DNA of 64,000 nt from positions 2,728,001 to 2,792,000 of the forward strand of contig NZ_CP126095.1 of assembly GCF_030123105.1 (NCBI RefSeq), written 5' to 3'. A program made the translations under genes and the position numbers. Every line of letters starts with the position of its first letter. The first letter of the stretch is position 1. Source of the DNA: Paenibacillus sp. G2S3 (lineage in GTDB: Bacteria; Bacillota; Bacilli; Paenibacillales; Paenibacillaceae). Of the stretch, positions 40,955 to 50,397 are shown in pieces. Under the pieces are notes generated by a model. That model was not told the origin of the DNA. It did not search any database and was given only the letters and a program-made list of their open reading frames with translations.

Positions 40955-43783
40955 ATGGAACAAAACAGTTGGCACCGGCTCGGTGCAGAAGAGCTGCAGA
41001 AAATGTTCAATGTCCATCCGAGGACGGGCCTCAGTGGAGAGGATGCCGCGGAGCGACGGAAGCAAGATGGGTACAACGAGCTGTCCGAAGGAAAGACCGT
41101 ATCCCCGTTTACCCTGCTGTTGAACCAGTTTAAGGATTTCATGGTGCTTGTGCTTATGGGTGCGACGCTCGTATCCGGTTTGCTTGGCGAATATTTGGAT
41201 GCCATCACGATCATCGCGATTATCCTTCTAAACGGAGCCCTTGGGTTTGTCCAAGAGTTCCGCGCCGAACGTTCGCTAAGAGCTTTAAAACAGCTCTCCG
41301 CTCCTTCTGCCAAAGTACTGCGCGGGGGGAATAGCGAGGTCATTCCAGCGAAGATGTTAGTACCTGGTGATATTGTCTTGCTGGAGAGTGGTGATCGTAT
41401 TCCCGCGGATATACGATGGCTGGATTGCAGTTCTCTATATGTGGAGGAATCCGCGCTTACCGGGGAATCACTGCCTGTCTCGAAGCATTCGGATGTGATC
41501 CACGCGGAGGAGATTCCGCTCGGCGATCAAAAGAATCTCGGGTTCATGGGCACAATGGTAACCAGAGGTACTGGAAAGGCTATCGTGATTCGAACCGGAA
41601 TGAACACAGAGATGGGTAAGATTGCGGACCTGATTCAGAATACGGAATCTCAGGAAACTCCGCTTCAGCATCGACTCGAGCAGCTAGGGAAAATTTTGAT
41701 CTATGTATCACTAGGTTTAACTATTGTGGTCGTAGCAGCCGGTATTTTACATGGACAGCCTGCCACTGCTATGTTCTTGGCTGGGGTAAGCTTGGCGGTC
41801 GCTGCGATTCCTGAAGGGCTTCCGGCTATTGTAACCATCGCACTTGCGCTGGGCGTGCAGCGGATGATCAAACGTAAGGCTATCGTTCGTAAATTGCCTT
41901 CGGTAGAAACCTTGGGCTGCGCATCCGTTATCTGTTCGGACAAGACGGGCACGTTGACTCAGAATAAAATGACGGTGACCCGATTATGGACGGGCGGACG
42001 TGGGCTTGAAGTAACAGGTGAAGGTTATGCTCCAAACGGACAGGTTCTGGAGAAAGGTAAGCCTGTAGATCTCAAAAATGATCAAAGTTTACGGCGGATG
42101 TTACAGGTGGGTGCTCTGTGCAGTAATGCGGAGATTATCGAAACCTTCCCGACCGAAGTTCGGGGTATTCGGGGTAAACGCAAAGGGAAGGATAAGGACA
42201 GCGTAGTTGATAAATCATCTGACAGCTCATCCATCTGGGAACTCAAAGGCGATCCAACTGAAGGGGCTTTAGTGGCTCTTTCAGGGAAGATGGGTCTGAC
42301 CGCCCAGACGCTTGCCGTAACCTATTCCCGAGAGAAGGAATTTCCATTCGATTCCGAGCGGAAATTAATGTCAGTTATTATTGGTCATCCCGGCGGGCGG
42401 ATGGTGTGTACGAAAGGCGCGCCTGATGTGCTGCTTAATCGCTGTTCGTATATGCTCTGGGAGGGCGGTGTCGTGCCTTTAACGCCAACATTGCGGCAGA
42501 AAGTACTCGATGCCAATGAGCAAATGGCTTCAGGTGCTCTTCGTGTATTAGGAATGGCTTATCGTGATATGCGCCCAAGTGAAAATGTGGATAGTGAAAA
42601 GGATGCGGAGAGCCAACTTGTCTTTATCGGATTGGCTGGAATGATTGACCCACCGCGCCGTGAAGTCCGTGATGCCATTAGCGTCACACGCCGAGCAGGG
42701 ATTAAGACTGTAATGATTACTGGGGACCACGGAACGACTGCAGAGGCCATTGCTCATCAATTAGGGATTCTGCAACGTGGGGGCACAGTATTAACAGGAG
42801 CTCAACTGACTCGAATGGATGATGATGAGCTGGATAAAGTATCGGATAATGTGTACGTATTCGCCCGCGTATCTCCAGAGCATAAGCTTCGTATCGTGAA
42901 GTCTTTGCAGCGTCGTGGTCATGTTGTGGCTATGACCGGAGACGGTGTCAATGATGCTCCGGCCATTAAAGCAGCAGATATAGGAATATCTATGGGGATC
43001 ACCGGCACAGATGTGACCAAGGAAGCATCTTCATTAGTTCTAGGGGATGACAACTTTTCAACCATTGTTGCTGCCATTGAAGAGGGTAGAAACATCTATG
43101 AGAACATTCGTAAATTCATTCGATACCTGCTCGCATCAAATGTAGGGGAAATCTTGACCATGTTCTTTGCTATGATGCTCGGCCTGCCTCTGCCGTTAGT
43201 GCCCATCCAAATTTTATGGGTCAACTTGGTGACAGACGGTCTGCCAGCAATGGCGCTTGGTGTTGACCAGCCTGAGAAGGACTTGATGGAGCATAAGCCA
43301 CGTGGCGCGAAGGAAAATATTTTTGCCCGTCGTTTAGGATGGAAGATCATAAGCCGGGGATTTTTAATTGGTTTATGTACGTTAGGAGCATTTTGGCTAA
43401 CCTTACGTGTGGCACCAGAGAATCCAGCGCAGCTGATTAGAGCACAGTCCGTAGCTTTTGCGACACTCGTTATGGCTCAATTGATTCATGTCTTCGATTG
43501 CCGCAGTTCTCGTTCGGTGTTCCATCGAAATCCGTTCCAGAATAAATACCTAGTTCTTGCTGTATTGTCATCCGTGATTTTGATGCTGGCTGTTATGTAT
43601 ATTCCATTTCTCCAGCCCGTCTTCAAAACAGTGCCGCTTAATTTCCGTGAATGGTGTCTAGTATTTGTAACAGCGGGGATTCCGACCTTCTTGATGGGGG
43701 CTGGCAGTGTTTGGGGCGGTAAACGTAATCGTGGTCGTAGCGGCAGTAATTCGATGATAAAAAGTACAAAAATTTCGGCATAA
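40955..43783 (+). CDS. Calcium-transporting P-type ATPase (YloB/SERCA-like)
   Basis: Pumps Ca2+ out of the cytoplasm using ATP. 942 residues from the ATG at 40955, chosen because GGGAGGGAAAG precedes it. P2A features: LTGES actuator motif, CSDKTGTLTQNKMTVT with the phosphorylated Asp, TGDGVNDAPAIKAADIGISM hinge, PEGLP in M4, NVGEILTMFFAM in M5 and NLVTDGLPAMALG in M6, which supply Ca-binding side chains. Ten transmembrane segments. Conserved position next to rqcH (yloA) as in Bacillus, but divergent here. Confidence 0.92.
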   Translation: MEQNSWHRLGAEELQKMFNVHPRTGLSGEDAAERRKQDGYNELSEGKTVSPFTLLLNQFKDFMVLVLMGATLVSGLLGEYLDAITIIAIILLNGALGFVQEFRAERSLRALKQLSAPSAKVLRGGNSEVIPAKMLVPGDIVLLESGDRIPADIRWLDCSSLYVEESALTGESLPVSKHSDVIHAEEIPLGDQKNLGFMGTMVTRGTGKAIVIRTGMNTEMGKIADLIQNTESQETPLQHRLEQLGKILIYVSLGLTIVVVAAGILHGQPATAMFLAGVSLAVAAIPEGLPAIVTIALALGVQRMIKRKAIVRKLPSVETLGCASVICSDKTGTLTQNKMTVTRLWTGGRGLEVTGEGYAPNGQVLEKGKPVDLKNDQSLRRMLQVGALCSNAEIIETFPTEVRGIRGKRKGKDKDSVVDKSSDSSSIWELKGDPTEGALVALSGKMGLTAQTLAVTYSREKEFPFDSERKLMSVIIGHPGGRMVCTKGAPDVLLNRCSYMLWEGGVVPLTPTLRQKVLDANEQMASGALRVLGMAYRDMRPSENVDSEKDAESQLVFIGLAGMIDPPRREVRDAISVTRRAGIKTVMITGDHGTTAEAIAHQLGILQRGGTVLTGAQLTRMDDDELDKVSDNVYVFARVSPEHKLRIVKSLQRRGHVVAMTGDGVNDAPAIKAADIGISMGITGTDVTKEASSLVLGDDNFSTIVAAIEEGRNIYENIRKFIRYLLASNVGEILTMFFAMMLGLPLPLVPIQILWVNLVTDGLPAMALGVDQPEKDLMEHKPRGAKENIFARRLGWKIISRGFLIGLCTLGAFWLTLRVAPENPAQLIRAQSVAFATLVMAQLIHVFDCRSSRSVFHRNPFQNKYLVLAVLSSVILMLAVMYIPFLQPVFKTVPLNFREWCLVFVTAGIPTFLMGAGSVWGGKRNRGRSGSNSMIKSTKISA

Positions 43784-43920
43784 AGTTAATAGTATTGCTC
43801 CATTCCTAAAGGTATACTTGTTGCAGTTAACAGCTCGTATACGTGTGAAGGGCTATATTACACAGAATATTACGCTTAAGCGAATGCTAACATAACATAA
43901 CCTTTAGGAGTGGACTTTCA

Positions 43921-44757
43921 ATGGAATTCACAAAAATGCACGGTCTCGGAAATGACTTCATTGTAGTTTTCGGTGAGCAAGAGCTACCAAGCAATGCAGC
44001 GGATCTTGCTGTAACGTTATGCAATCGGTTCTTCGGAATTGGTGCTGATGGACTAGTATACATCCTACCATCTGAACGTGGCGATTTTATGATGCGAATT
44101 ATGAATTCTGATGGTTCGGAAGCGGAGCAGTGCGGAAATGCCATACGCTGTGTATCCAAATATGTTTACGATCATGGCTTGGTAAACTCCGAGCAGATTG
44201 TGATTGAAACGATTGGTGCCGGAGAACAAAAGGTTACCTTGAATGTAAAAGATGGTGTAGTGGAAACTGTAACGGTTGATATGGGCGAACCTGTATTGTC
44301 TGGCCTTCAAATACCAGTGTCTATTGATGCAGAACCCGTGCTCTCACAGCCGATTGAATCGGATGGAACCGAATTTAAGTTTACTGCAGTATCTATGGGT
44401 AATCCTCATTGTGTTATCTACGTAGAAGATGCCGTATCTTTTGATCTTGCGACATGGGGACCTAAGCTAGAAGTACATCCATTGTTCCCAAGAAAGGTAA
44501 ACGTCGAGTTCGCGACGGTTCTGGATCGAGGCAGAGTAGATATGCGGGTATGGGAACGTGGAGCTGGACCAACACTTGCTTGTGGGACTGGAGCTTGCGC
44601 AACTTTAGTGTCTTCTGTTCTGAATGGTCTGACAGACCGGGCGGCTTGGATTAGTCTAAAGGGTGGCGATTTGTATATTGAATGGAATGAAGAGGATAAC
44701 CATGTGTATATGACGGGACCCGCTGAGGTTGTATTCACAGGCAGTGTAGCACTATAG
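43921..44757 (+). CDS. dapF: Diaminopimelate epimerase
   Basis: Interconverts LL- and meso-diaminopimelate for lysine and peptidoglycan synthesis. 278 residues in two pseudo-symmetric halves, with catalytic Cys71 in AEQCGNAIRC and Cys221 in ACGTGACA, and MHGLGNDFI at the start. PLP-independent. TAGGAGTGG precedes the ATG. It is flanked by terminators or hairpins and is an extra gene relative to the Bacillus ylo order. Confidence 0.95.
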   Translation: MEFTKMHGLGNDFIVVFGEQELPSNAADLAVTLCNRFFGIGADGLVYILPSERGDFMMRIMNSDGSEAEQCGNAIRCVSKYVYDHGLVNSEQIVIETIGAGEQKVTLNVKDGVVETVTVDMGEPVLSGLQIPVSIDAEPVLSQPIESDGTEFKFTAVSMGNPHCVIYVEDAVSFDLATWGPKLEVHPLFPRKVNVEFATVLDRGRVDMRVWERGAGPTLACGTGACATLVSSVLNGLTDRAAWISLKGGDLYIEWNEEDNHVYMTGPAEVVFTGSVAL

Positions 44758-44768
44758 AAAAGAACTAT

Positions 44769-44810
44769 AAAAGGCAGTTCAAGAGAGCATTCTTGGGCAG
44801 CCTTTTGTTG
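44769..44810 (+). terminator. Probable terminator after dapF
   Basis: AAAAGGC (44769-44775) pairs with GCCTTTT (44800-44806), with inner TTCAAGA/TCTTGGG pairing. The T-run is short. Confidence 0.6.
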
Positions 44811-44905
44811 AAGAATAAGATAGTATAGGTTTCATAGTATATATCATTTTTTTATTTCAAATAGAAACGGTAGTCGCCTTTTATAGACGACTGCCGTTTC
44901 TTCTT
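44811..44905 (+). repeat. Dispersed ATATAAG/hairpin repeat, copy 4 (divergent)
   Basis: AATAAGATAGTATAGGTTTCA aligns with the left arm of copy 3. Its right part is a strong hairpin, AGAAACGGTAGTCG with CGACTGCCGTTTCT (44863-44901), followed by TCTTTT, able to terminate transcription before the next gene. Confidence 0.6.
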
Positions 44906-44977
44906 TTGAAAGCTTATCAACCATACCGATTTATGATACATTAGTATGAAACTAAAGTATCAGGGGAGGATCTTGCA

Positions 44978-46849
44978 GTGAAGCCGGATTTACGTTCCGC
45001 ATGGGGAAACAAAGTATTGGTCGGAGACGGAGCGATGGGTACCTATTTATATCAGAAGGGTTTCCCTGTCGGTATTTCCTACGAGGAATTAAATTTGACC
45101 TCTCCGGGGGTTATCGAAGATGTCCATCGCAGCTATATCGATGCAGGGGCAGTGCTGCTAGAAAGCAACACCTTCTCAGCGAATTTTGACAGGCTGTCCA
45201 AATATGGTTTGGAGTCCAAGGTTGAAGAAATTAATCGCGCCGGAGTAAGAATCGCTCGTAAAGCTGCTGGAGATACTGGCTATGTATTAGGTGCTGTAGG
45301 CTCTATTCGCGCAGGTAAGCGTGCAAATCTCTCATCAATAGAGTTGAAGAAGTATTTTACACAGCAGATTACAGCATTGTTAGAAGAAGAAGTAGACGGC
45401 ATTATGCTAGAAACCTTCTACGATGTCGAGGAATTGCATCTTGCACTTAGAACAGTACGTAAACATAGTACTCTCCCAGTCATTTGCCAATTTGCTGTGG
45501 ATGAATCGGCACGCACATTAGATGGATTGACGTTACCAGAGGCTTTCCGGATCTTAGAAGGTGATGGAGCGGATATCATCGGATTTAACTGTAATACTGG
45601 TCCAAACGGAATTAAGAGAGCACTAAAAGCGGTACAAGGCAATTTAATTCTGCCTACCTCAGTCTATCCGAATGCGGGCGTTGCGGATTATGTAGACGGA
45701 GAATATCGATATGGGGCTTCTCCGGAATATTTCGGACAGATGGCAGTGACTTTTGCAGAAATGGGCTGCAGAATTATTGGCGGCTGCTGTGGTACTACTC
45801 CGCAGCATATTGCTGAAATTTCTTCCGCATTGAAAGGTTACGTACCACAGCCACTTCCAGAACCGACGCTTCCGACTGTGGAGCGTGTATCTTTGCAGGA
45901 GCATTTTGGCGAAGATGAGGGAAGAGATGGTCGTGAACCGAACTTGGTTGATCTAGTGAAGGAACGCCATACGGTTATCGTTGAGCTAGATCCACCCCGT
46001 GATCTGGATATCGCCAAGTTTATGCAGGGCGCGGAAGCGCTGAGAAGAGCAGGCGCGGATGCACTGACGCTCGCCGATAACTCACTGGCGGTTACACGGA
46101 TGAGCAATATGGCTTTGGGCCATTTGGTGCATGCTAAAACTGGACTCCGTCCACTAGTGCATATTGCTTGTCGCGATCGTAATCTGATTGGTACTCAATC
46201 ACATTTGATGGGTTTTGATGCGCTAGGAATCGATCATGTGTTAGCGGTGACTGGAGATCCAGCGAAATTCGGAGATCTTCCGGGCTCAAGTTCGGTTTAC
46301 GACTTAACCTCTTTTGAGATTATTCGTATGATTAAGCAGTTGAATGATGGCATTTCCTTCTCAGGCAAACCTTTGAAGCAGAAAGCGAATTTTGTTATCG
46401 GTGCTGCTTTTAACCCGAATGTTAAACATTTAGATAAGGCTGTACAGCGACTGGAGAAGAAGATTGCCTCTGGTGCAGATTATATTATGACCCAGCCTGT
46501 CTATGATCAGGAGCTTATCGTGAAGATCGCTGAGGCAACTGCACATTTGGATATTCCCGTCTTTATTGGTGTGATGCCACTGGCTAGTGGGCGTAATGCA
46601 GAGTTCCTGCATAACGAGGTTCCGGGAATCCAGCTTACGGATGAAGTTCGGAACCGCATGAAGGGACTTGAAGGGGAAGCAGGAAGAGCTGAAGGGGTCG
46701 CCATCGCTAAAGAGTTGCTAGATGTTGCTACAGCCCATTTCAATGGGATCTATTTGATGACCCCGTTTATGTTCTATGATATGAGTGCACAGTTAATGGA
46801 GTATGTATGGGAGAAATCAGGACGTAAATTGTCCCCCTTGTTTCGCTAG
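44978..46849 (+). CDS. Bifunctional homocysteine S-methyltransferase / methylenetetrahydrofolate reductase
   Basis: YitJ-like fusion of 623 residues. The N-terminal domain (1-290) is a homocysteine methyltransferase: DGAMGTYLY at the start, GFNCNTGP and GGCCGTTP supplying three zinc-binding Cys. The C-terminal domain (about 325-620) is an MTHFR TIM barrel: ELDPPRD, LTLADNSLA, CRDRNLIG, VTGDPAK and MTQPVYD. It links folate one-carbon units to methionine synthesis. GTG start with GGGGAGG. Bacillus yitJ has an S-box riboswitch; the 70-bp gap here leaves no room for one. Confidence 0.88.
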   Translation: MKPDLRSAWGNKVLVGDGAMGTYLYQKGFPVGISYEELNLTSPGVIEDVHRSYIDAGAVLLESNTFSANFDRLSKYGLESKVEEINRAGVRIARKAAGDTGYVLGAVGSIRAGKRANLSSIELKKYFTQQITALLEEEVDGIMLETFYDVEELHLALRTVRKHSTLPVICQFAVDESARTLDGLTLPEAFRILEGDGADIIGFNCNTGPNGIKRALKAVQGNLILPTSVYPNAGVADYVDGEYRYGASPEYFGQMAVTFAEMGCRIIGGCCGTTPQHIAEISSALKGYVPQPLPEPTLPTVERVSLQEHFGEDEGRDGREPNLVDLVKERHTVIVELDPPRDLDIAKFMQGAEALRRAGADALTLADNSLAVTRMSNMALGHLVHAKTGLRPLVHIACRDRNLIGTQSHLMGFDALGIDHVLAVTGDPAKFGDLPGSSSVYDLTSFEIIRMIKQLNDGISFSGKPLKQKANFVIGAAFNPNVKHLDKAVQRLEKKIASGADYIMTQPVYDQELIVKIAEATAHLDIPVFIGVMPLASGRNAEFLHNEVPGIQLTDEVRNRMKGLEGEAGRAEGVAIAKELLDVATAHFNGIYLMTPFMFYDMSAQLMEYVWEKSGRKLSPLFR

Positions 46850-46887
46850 TAATAATCAATTACAATAGTGTAATGGATGTGATTCCG

Positions 46888-47781
46888 TTGTCATTTAGCA
46901 TGACCGGATACGGTCAATCGTCCCTGCAATTCGGCGGCTACAAGATTATGTTCGAAGTGAAATCGGTGAATCACCGGTACTGCGAAGTTGAACTGCGGAT
47001 GCCCCGGGATTGGACGGGTTATGAGGATGTGCTGAGAAGAAAGGTTCAGCAGCACGTCAAACGGGGAAGGATAGATGTTACCATCAATAGAGAGCACGAG
47101 GAGTCGTCTTCCGAACCGGTTCTGAACCGCACTGCTGTCATGACCTATCTTAAGGCAGCAGATCAGCTTAAGAACGAGTATGGTTTGTCCGGTGAGTTGA
47201 CTCTACGTGATATACTTTCTATACCCGGTATTATGGAAAGCAAAGATGAGGCTGCGGGTGCCGTGTCCGCGGCCTTAGAAGACTACTCTGAAATGTTGGA
47301 GACGGGACTTGAGCAGAGTTTGCAGTCTCTGCTGGAGATGCGCGCCCGTGAAGGCAGTTTTCTAGCCGCTGATATTGAACAGCGTCTCAATCATCTCGAG
47401 ACGATGCATGCTGAAATGGTCGAACTTGCACCTGTTGTAATCATTGAATATCGTGACAAGCTTCGTCATCGATTAAATGAGTTAAATGATGGGACGTTCG
47501 CTTTTGATGAGCATAAATTCGGGATGGAAATCGCTATTTTTGCTGATCGCTGTAATATTGATGAAGAGTTGACCCGGTTGTATAGTCATTTCGAACAATG
47601 CAGAACCCTCCTGAAGGGGAAAGGGCCGGTAGGACGCAAGCTGGATTTTCTCATTCAGGAGATGAACCGGGAGACGAATACAATCGGATCAAAATGTAAT
47701 CATCTAACTCTCGTGGGTCTTGTGCTAGACATGAAAGCAGAGCTGGAGAAGATTCGAGAACAAGCGGCAAACATAGAGTAA
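46888..47781 (+). CDS. YicC/YloC family endoribonuclease
   Basis: A 297-residue YicC family protein; E. coli YicC is an RNA-cleaving enzyme. Family motifs: SMTGYGQSS, VNHRYCEVELRMP, a helical middle, and the C-terminal LDFLIQEMNRETNTIGSKCN. The TTG at 46888 is preferred because GGATGTGAT precedes it and relatives start just before SMTGYG; an ATG at 46873 has no ribosome binding site. First gene of yicC-remA-gmk-rpoZ, a conserved order. Confidence 0.88.
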   Translation: MSFSMTGYGQSSLQFGGYKIMFEVKSVNHRYCEVELRMPRDWTGYEDVLRRKVQQHVKRGRIDVTINREHEESSSEPVLNRTAVMTYLKAADQLKNEYGLSGELTLRDILSIPGIMESKDEAAGAVSAALEDYSEMLETGLEQSLQSLLEMRAREGSFLAADIEQRLNHLETMHAEMVELAPVVIIEYRDKLRHRLNELNDGTFAFDEHKFGMEIAIFADRCNIDEELTRLYSHFEQCRTLLKGKGPVGRKLDFLIQEMNRETNTIGSKCNHLTLVGLVLDMKAELEKIREQAANIE

Positions 47782-47829
47782 CCGGGAACAGGTAATAGCA
47801 TAGAACTTTATGGGGGGAACTACCGGAAC

Positions 47830-48090
47830 ATGGCAATCAAACTTATCAACATTGGCTTTGGAAATATTGTGTCCGCCAATCGCATTATTTCCATCGTCAG
47901 TCCGGAATCTGCACCAATCAAACGTATTATCCAGGAGGCTCGAGATCGACATATGTTGATCGATGCCACCTATGGCCGACGGACTCGTGCCGTAATCATT
48001 ACAGATAGTGATCATGTCATTCTGTCGGCTGTACAGCCGGAGACTGTGGCGCATCGCTTATCCAGTAAAGATGACGACAACGACGAATAA
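47830..48090 (+). CDS. remA: Extracellular matrix regulator RemA (DUF370)
   Basis: DNA-binding activator of biofilm matrix genes in Bacillus. The 86-residue protein carries the family core [40 protein letters not shown] and [13 protein letters not shown], plus an acidic tail. GGGGG precedes the ATG. Between yicC and gmk, as in Bacillus. Confidence 0.95.
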   Translation: MAIKLINIGFGNIVSANRIISIVSPESAPIKRIIQEARDRHMLIDATYGRRTRAVIITDSDHVILSAVQPETVAHRLSSKDDDNDE

Positions 48091-48109
48091 CAACTAAATG
48101 GAGTGTATT

Positions 48110-48679
48110 ATGTCAAAAGGATTGCTCATCATATTATCCGGACCTTCCGGCGTGGGTAAAGGTACTGTATGTACTGCGCTACGACCGAAGATGCCCGAAC
48201 TTGTCTACTCAGTTTCTGCTACTACTCGCAGTCCGCGTGCGGGTGAGGAAGACGGCGTGAACTATTTTTTCAAAAGCAAAGAGGAGTTTTCGGCTATGAT
48301 AGAAGCCGACCAACTGCTTGAATATGCGGAGTACGTAGGTAATTTTTACGGTACTCCACGTGATTTTGTAGAGAGAACTCTCAATAGCGGTAAAGATATT
48401 ATTCTCGAAATTGAGGTTCAGGGAGCTCTCAAAGTCAAAGAAAAATTTCCTGAAGGTATTTTTGTGTTCCTTCTTCCGCCTTCTATGGATGAGTTGAAGG
48501 ACCGCATACGCGGACGGGGTACAGAACATCCAGATGTGATCGATCACCGCATGACTGTAGCGGAGGATGAGATTAATCTAATGCAGCATTATGATTATGC
48601 TGTTGTGAATGATGAGATTGATCTGGCCTGTAAGAGAATAGAAAGCATTATTATCGCCGAACATTGTAAAGTTAGATAA
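48110..48679 (+). CDS. gmk: Guanylate kinase
   Basis: Phosphorylates GMP to GDP. The 189-residue protein has P-loop [11 protein letters not shown], the GMP-binding site [32 protein letters not shown], and [19 protein letters not shown] at 48110 is preceded by GGAGTG; an ATG at 48098 lies before that site. 19 bp after remA; rpoZ follows. Confidence 0.95.
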   Translation: MSKGLLIILSGPSGVGKGTVCTALRPKMPELVYSVSATTRSPRAGEEDGVNYFFKSKEEFSAMIEADQLLEYAEYVGNFYGTPRDFVERTLNSGKDIILEIEVQGALKVKEKFPEGIFVFLLPPSMDELKDRIRGRGTEHPDVIDHRMTVAEDEINLMQHYDYAVVNDEIDLACKRIESIIIAEHCKVR

Positions 48680-48731
48680 TGAATGCTGTAAGGCTGAAGG
48701 TATTACCAGTAAACTATGAAGAGGTGTCCCT

Positions 48732-48932
48732 GTGCTATATCCATCAATTGATGAAATGATGACCAAGGTTGACAGTAAGTATTCGCTCGTTGTAGCCGCA
48801 GCACGTCGTGCTAGACAATTGCGTGAGGGTGGTAAGACAGATGTGAAGAACCCTAGATCGCATAAATTCGTCGGTGTTGCTCTTGAAGAAATTTATGAAG
48901 ATCGCATTACGCTTACCCGCGGTGAAGAGTAG
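48732..48932 (+). CDS. rpoZ: DNA-directed RNA polymerase omega subunit
   Basis: Small polymerase subunit that chaperones beta-prime. The 66 residues include [27 protein letters not shown] and [19 protein letters not shown] start, GAGGTG upstream. Follows gmk as in most Bacillota. Confidence 0.94.
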   Translation: MLYPSIDEMMTKVDSKYSLVVAAARRARQLREGGKTDVKNPRSHKFVGVALEEIYEDRITLTRGEE

Positions 48933-48961
48933 TCTCAAGCCTATTCAGATATGACCTTTTG

Positions 48962-49007
48962 TAGAAACGGATACCGCCTATTTGTAATTAGGCGATGCCG
49001 TTTCTTC
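48962..49007 (+). terminator. Terminator after rpoZ, related to the dispersed hairpin repeat
   Basis: AGAAACGG and CCGTTTCT enclose GCCTA/TAGGC pairing, followed by TCTT. The arms match the hairpin of the repeat copy at 44863-44901. Confidence 0.7.
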
Positions 49008-49161
49008 TTGGGTTATGGAGCAATTATGGGTCTTTAATGAATGCTGATAGCCCAAGACCGGGCAGTTTCTGACAACCGGAAGGTTGTTATTTTTTTCTCA
49101 AAATATAAGAGGTTTAAGAAATAGATCATTCGTTGTAAGAGTAGGGAACAGGGGGGAGATC

Positions 49162-50397
49162 ATGTTGAAGAGCTTGAAGGGGAAGACTATTTTACTTGGG
49201 ATTACAGGAGGAATTGCCGCTTACAAAGCAGCGAGCCTGACCAGTAAGCTTGTCCAAAAAGGAGCCGAGGTTCATGTCATAATGACAGCTTCGGCAAAGC
49301 AGTTCATTACAGAATTAACTCTACAGTCACTGTCGAAGCAACGAGTATATAGCGATACATTCCAGGAACGGGACCCATCCTCCATCTCACATATTGATTT
49401 GGCTGATTCGGCGGACCTTGTGATAGTAGCACCAGCAACGGCTAATATTATTGCTAAAATGGCGCACGGAATTGCAGATGATATGTTATCCACAACGTTA
49501 CTCGCTACTACTGCACCTATAATGGTGGCGCCGGCTATGAATGTTCATATGTATCAGCATCCCGCTGTACTCAGCAATTTGGATACCCTCGCTAAACGAG
49601 GTATTCAATTTATTGAGCCTGGAGAAGGTCTGCTGGCATGTGGTTACGTGGGTAAAGGACGTTTAGAGGAACCGGAGACCATAGTAAGTTATGTTGAGGA
49701 TTTTTTTGCGTTGCAAGAAAGTGTGAAGTCTAGCCCACTCAAGGGCAAAAAGATCGTCATCACAGCTGGTGGTACAGTAGAACGGATTGATCCGGTACGC
49801 TATATCTCCAATGATTCCTCCGGTAAAATGGGTTTTGCATTGGCACGTGCTGCACGTGCTATGGGTGCTGAGGTTACCTTGATTGCTGCGCGAACAGATG
49901 AGCCGCCTCCGCAGGACCCCGATATAAATGTCATTCGTGTTCAATCTGCACAGGAAATGTACGAAGCAGTTACCGCACATTGGGACAGCTGCGATATCAT
50001 GATCAAGGCGGCTGCTGTATCGGATTACCGACCTAAGCACAGTGAGCCTTCTAAAATTAAAAAAAGTGGAGATACGCTGACTCTTGAGCTTATAAAAACA
50101 ACGGATATCCTGGAAACGCTAGGTAAGAACAAGGAAAAGCAGTTCTTGATCGGCTTTGCTGCGGAGACGGGAAATACAGAATTTTATGCAAAGGACAAGC
50201 TGGTCCGCAAAAACTGCGATCTCATTGTTGCAAACAATGTAGCGGCTGCAGGAGCCGGATTCGGATCGGATACGAATATTGTATCGATATATGATGTAGA
50301 TGGATTGGTGCTCGAATTACCACAATTGTCTAAGGATGAGGTCGCTCGTCGTTTGCTGACACTCGTGGCAGAGCGGATTACTGGAGCTTCATTATAA
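49162..50397 (+). CDS. coaBC: Bifunctional phosphopantothenoylcysteine decarboxylase / phosphopantothenate-cysteine ligase
   Basis: Two successive steps of coenzyme A synthesis. 411 residues from the ATG at 49162 (GGGGGGAG upstream). CoaC flavoprotein domain (1-185): LLGITGGIAAYKAA, PATANIIAKMAHGIADDM, APAMNVHMY. CoaB domain (190-411): ITAGGTVERIDPVRYISNDSSG with the CTP-binding region, KAAAVSDYRP. Its TAA overlaps priA by one base. Confidence 0.94.
   Translation: MLKSLKGKTILLGITGGIAAYKAASLTSKLVQKGAEVHVIMTASAKQFITELTLQSLSKQRVYSDTFQERDPSSISHIDLADSADLVIVAPATANIIAKMAHGIADDMLSTTLLATTAPIMVAPAMNVHMYQHPAVLSNLDTLAKRGIQFIEPGEGLLACGYVGKGRLEEPETIVSYVEDFFALQESVKSSPLKGKKIVITAGGTVERIDPVRYISNDSSGKMGFALARAARAMGAEVTLIAARTDEPPPQDPDINVIRVQSAQEMYEAVTAHWDSCDIMIKAAAVSDYRPKHSEPSKIKKSGDTLTLELIKTTDILETLGKNKEKQFLIGFAAETGNTEFYAKDKLVRKNCDLIVANNVAAAGAGFGSDTNIVSIYDVDGLVLELPQLSKDEVARRLLTLVAERITGASL

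Noticed and set aside
44906..44977. S-box (SAM) riboswitch before the YitJ-like gene
   Set aside because: Only about 70 bp are available, with none of the stems or conserved boxes of the S-box.
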